From assembly GCA_016791115.1 (NCBI GenBank), contig JAEUNL010000054.1, forward strand, positions 62,001 through 126,000: DNA of 64,000 nt, read 5' to 3'. The translations under genes were made by a program, and so were the position numbers. Positions 63,222-64,000 of this stretch are shown here, one piece after another. How positions within the stretch are numbered: position 1 is the stretch's first letter; each line of letters starts with the position of its first letter. The notes under the pieces are model-generated. The model ran no database searches and was not told the DNA's origin. It saw only the letters and a list, made by a program, of their open reading frames with translations. The DNA comes from Rhodocyclaceae bacterium. GTDB lineage: Bacteria > Pseudomonadota > Gammaproteobacteria > Burkholderiales > Rhodocyclaceae.

Positions 63222-64000
63222 ATGGACCGCAGCGAGCGCTTCAACAAGATCCGGCTGGCGCTGGGGCAATCCCGCGTCGTGAGCTTCGAAGCGCTGCGCA
63301 CCTCGCTCGAAGTGTCGCGCGCCACGCTGAACCGTGACCTTGCTTATCTGCGGGACCGTCTGAACGCCCCGATCGTGTTCGATCGCGATGCAGGCGGCTA
63401 TCGGGTCAGCCAGTCCGATCCGGCCGCCGGCGGGCAGATCGAATTGCCGGGCCTCTGGTTCAACGCAGCCGAGATCCACGCGCTGCTCACCATGCAGCAT
63501 CTGCTCGCCAACCTCGACCCGGGCGGGCTGCTGGCGCAGCACATCGAACCGCTGGTCGCGCGCCTGAATCAACTGCTTGGCAGCGGCGACGGCACAGCCG
63601 AAGAAATCCGCCGCCGCATCCTGATCGTCGGCCTCGGCAAGCGCGCGATCAGGCTCGAACACTTCGAGCGCGTCGGCTCCGCGCTGCTGCGGCGCAAGCG
63701 CCTGCTCATCGCCTATTACTCGCGCGGCCGCGGCGAACTCACCGAGCGCGAAATCTCGCCGCAGCGCCTCGTCCATTACCGCGAGAACTGGTATCTCGAC
63801 GCCTGGTGCCACAAGCGGCGCGGCCTGCGCAACTTCGCCGTCGACTCGATCCGCCGCGCCCACATACTCGAAAAACCGGCGCGCGAAGTCACGCAGAGAA
63901 CCATCGACGCCGCACTCGGCCCCGGCTACGGCATTTTCGCCGGCCGCCGCCTCAAGTGGGCGACGCTGCGCTTCACCCCCGAGCGCGCCCGCTGGGTCGC
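63222..64000 (+). CDS. WYL-domain transcriptional regulator (YafY type), partial
   Basis: The frame from ATG 63222 stays open to the window edge (259 codons). An N-terminal winged HTH opens with MDRSERFNKIRLALGQSR and continues with VSRATLNRDLAYLRDRL. The WYL domain is seen at RRKRLLIAYYSRGRGELTER and RENWYLDAWCHKRRGLRNF, where the WYL triad appears as W-Y-L. WYL regulators often sense nucleic-acid or nucleotide ligands. The gene is cut by the end of the window. Confidence 0.88.
   Translation, partial: MDRSERFNKIRLALGQSRVVSFEALRTSLEVSRATLNRDLAYLRDRLNAPIVFDRDAGGYRVSQSDPAAGGQIELPGLWFNAAEIHALLTMQHLLANLDPGGLLAQHIEPLVARLNQLLGSGDGTAEEIRRRILIVGLGKRAIRLEHFERVGSALLRRKRLLIAYYSRGRGELTEREISPQRLVHYRENWYLDAWCHKRRGLRNFAVDSIRRAHILEKPAREVTQRTIDAALGPGYGIFAGRRLKWATLRFTPERARWV

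Overview
The window looks like a chromosomal segment of a high-GC betaproteobacterium, most probably of the Rhodocyclales/Zoogloeaceae type (Azoarcus/Thauera/Aromatoleum-like). This is inferred from the polyhydroxyalkanoate (PHA) gene set phaC-phaB-phaB-phaR, a FFLEELY-family protein, a Marinobacter-type long fatty acyl-CoA reductase and a TAXI-family binding protein with a C-terminal membrane segment. No rRNA or CRISPR array is visible.

Layout. 1-3.3 kb: orphan arsDA bracketed by short GTCCCCTATTACG repeats, followed by a REP-associated transposase (RAYT). 3.3-13 kb: housekeeping or accessory genes (ABM-like, VOC, MBL-fold, TPM-domain, FtsX-like permease, ZIP transporter, conserved membrane proteins). 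13-17.4 kb: a PHA cluster (phaC, two tandem phaB paralogues, terminator, phaR). 17.4-21.1 kb: rimO, a patatin and a GlcD-like FAD oxidase. 21.18-21.36 kb: tRNA-Ala(GGC) and tRNA-Glu(TTC) behind a near-consensus promoter.

21.34-42.85 kb: a genomic island of about 21.5 kb inserted into the 3' end of tRNA-Glu. The 16-bp tRNA end is duplicated at 21343-21358 and 42837-42852, so the island now lies between tRNA-Glu and tRNA-Asp(GTC). It carries a large serine recombinase whose reading frame runs into the tRNA, a mobilisation module (MobV-type relaxase, coiled-coil partner, candidate oriT), a frameshifted tyrosine recombinase, and a type I secretion locus. That locus comprises an HlyB-like exporter, an HlyD-like adaptor, a 3138-aa RTX protein, two small membrane-anchored proteins of unknown function, a second RAYT and a remnant RTX gene. 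I propose, as inference only, that this is a secreted RTX effector locus with exchangeable accessory (possibly immunity) modules.

42.9-64 kb: core chromosome resumes with tRNA-Asp, a TAXI protein, a large DUF748/AsmA-like protein, a FFLEELY protein, an ALDH/Tat-subunit/GMC oxidoreductase operon, lipid genes (lipase, fatty acyl-CoA reductase, phasin, patatin, TetR), an unusual Crp-type regulator fused to two PilJ/NarX-like sensor helices, a haloacetate-dehalogenase-like hydrolase, a YegP-type protein, a small Fis-type protein and a WYL regulator cut by the window edge. PHA synthesis, phasin, patatins and fatty acyl-CoA reductase together suggest storage-lipid metabolism.
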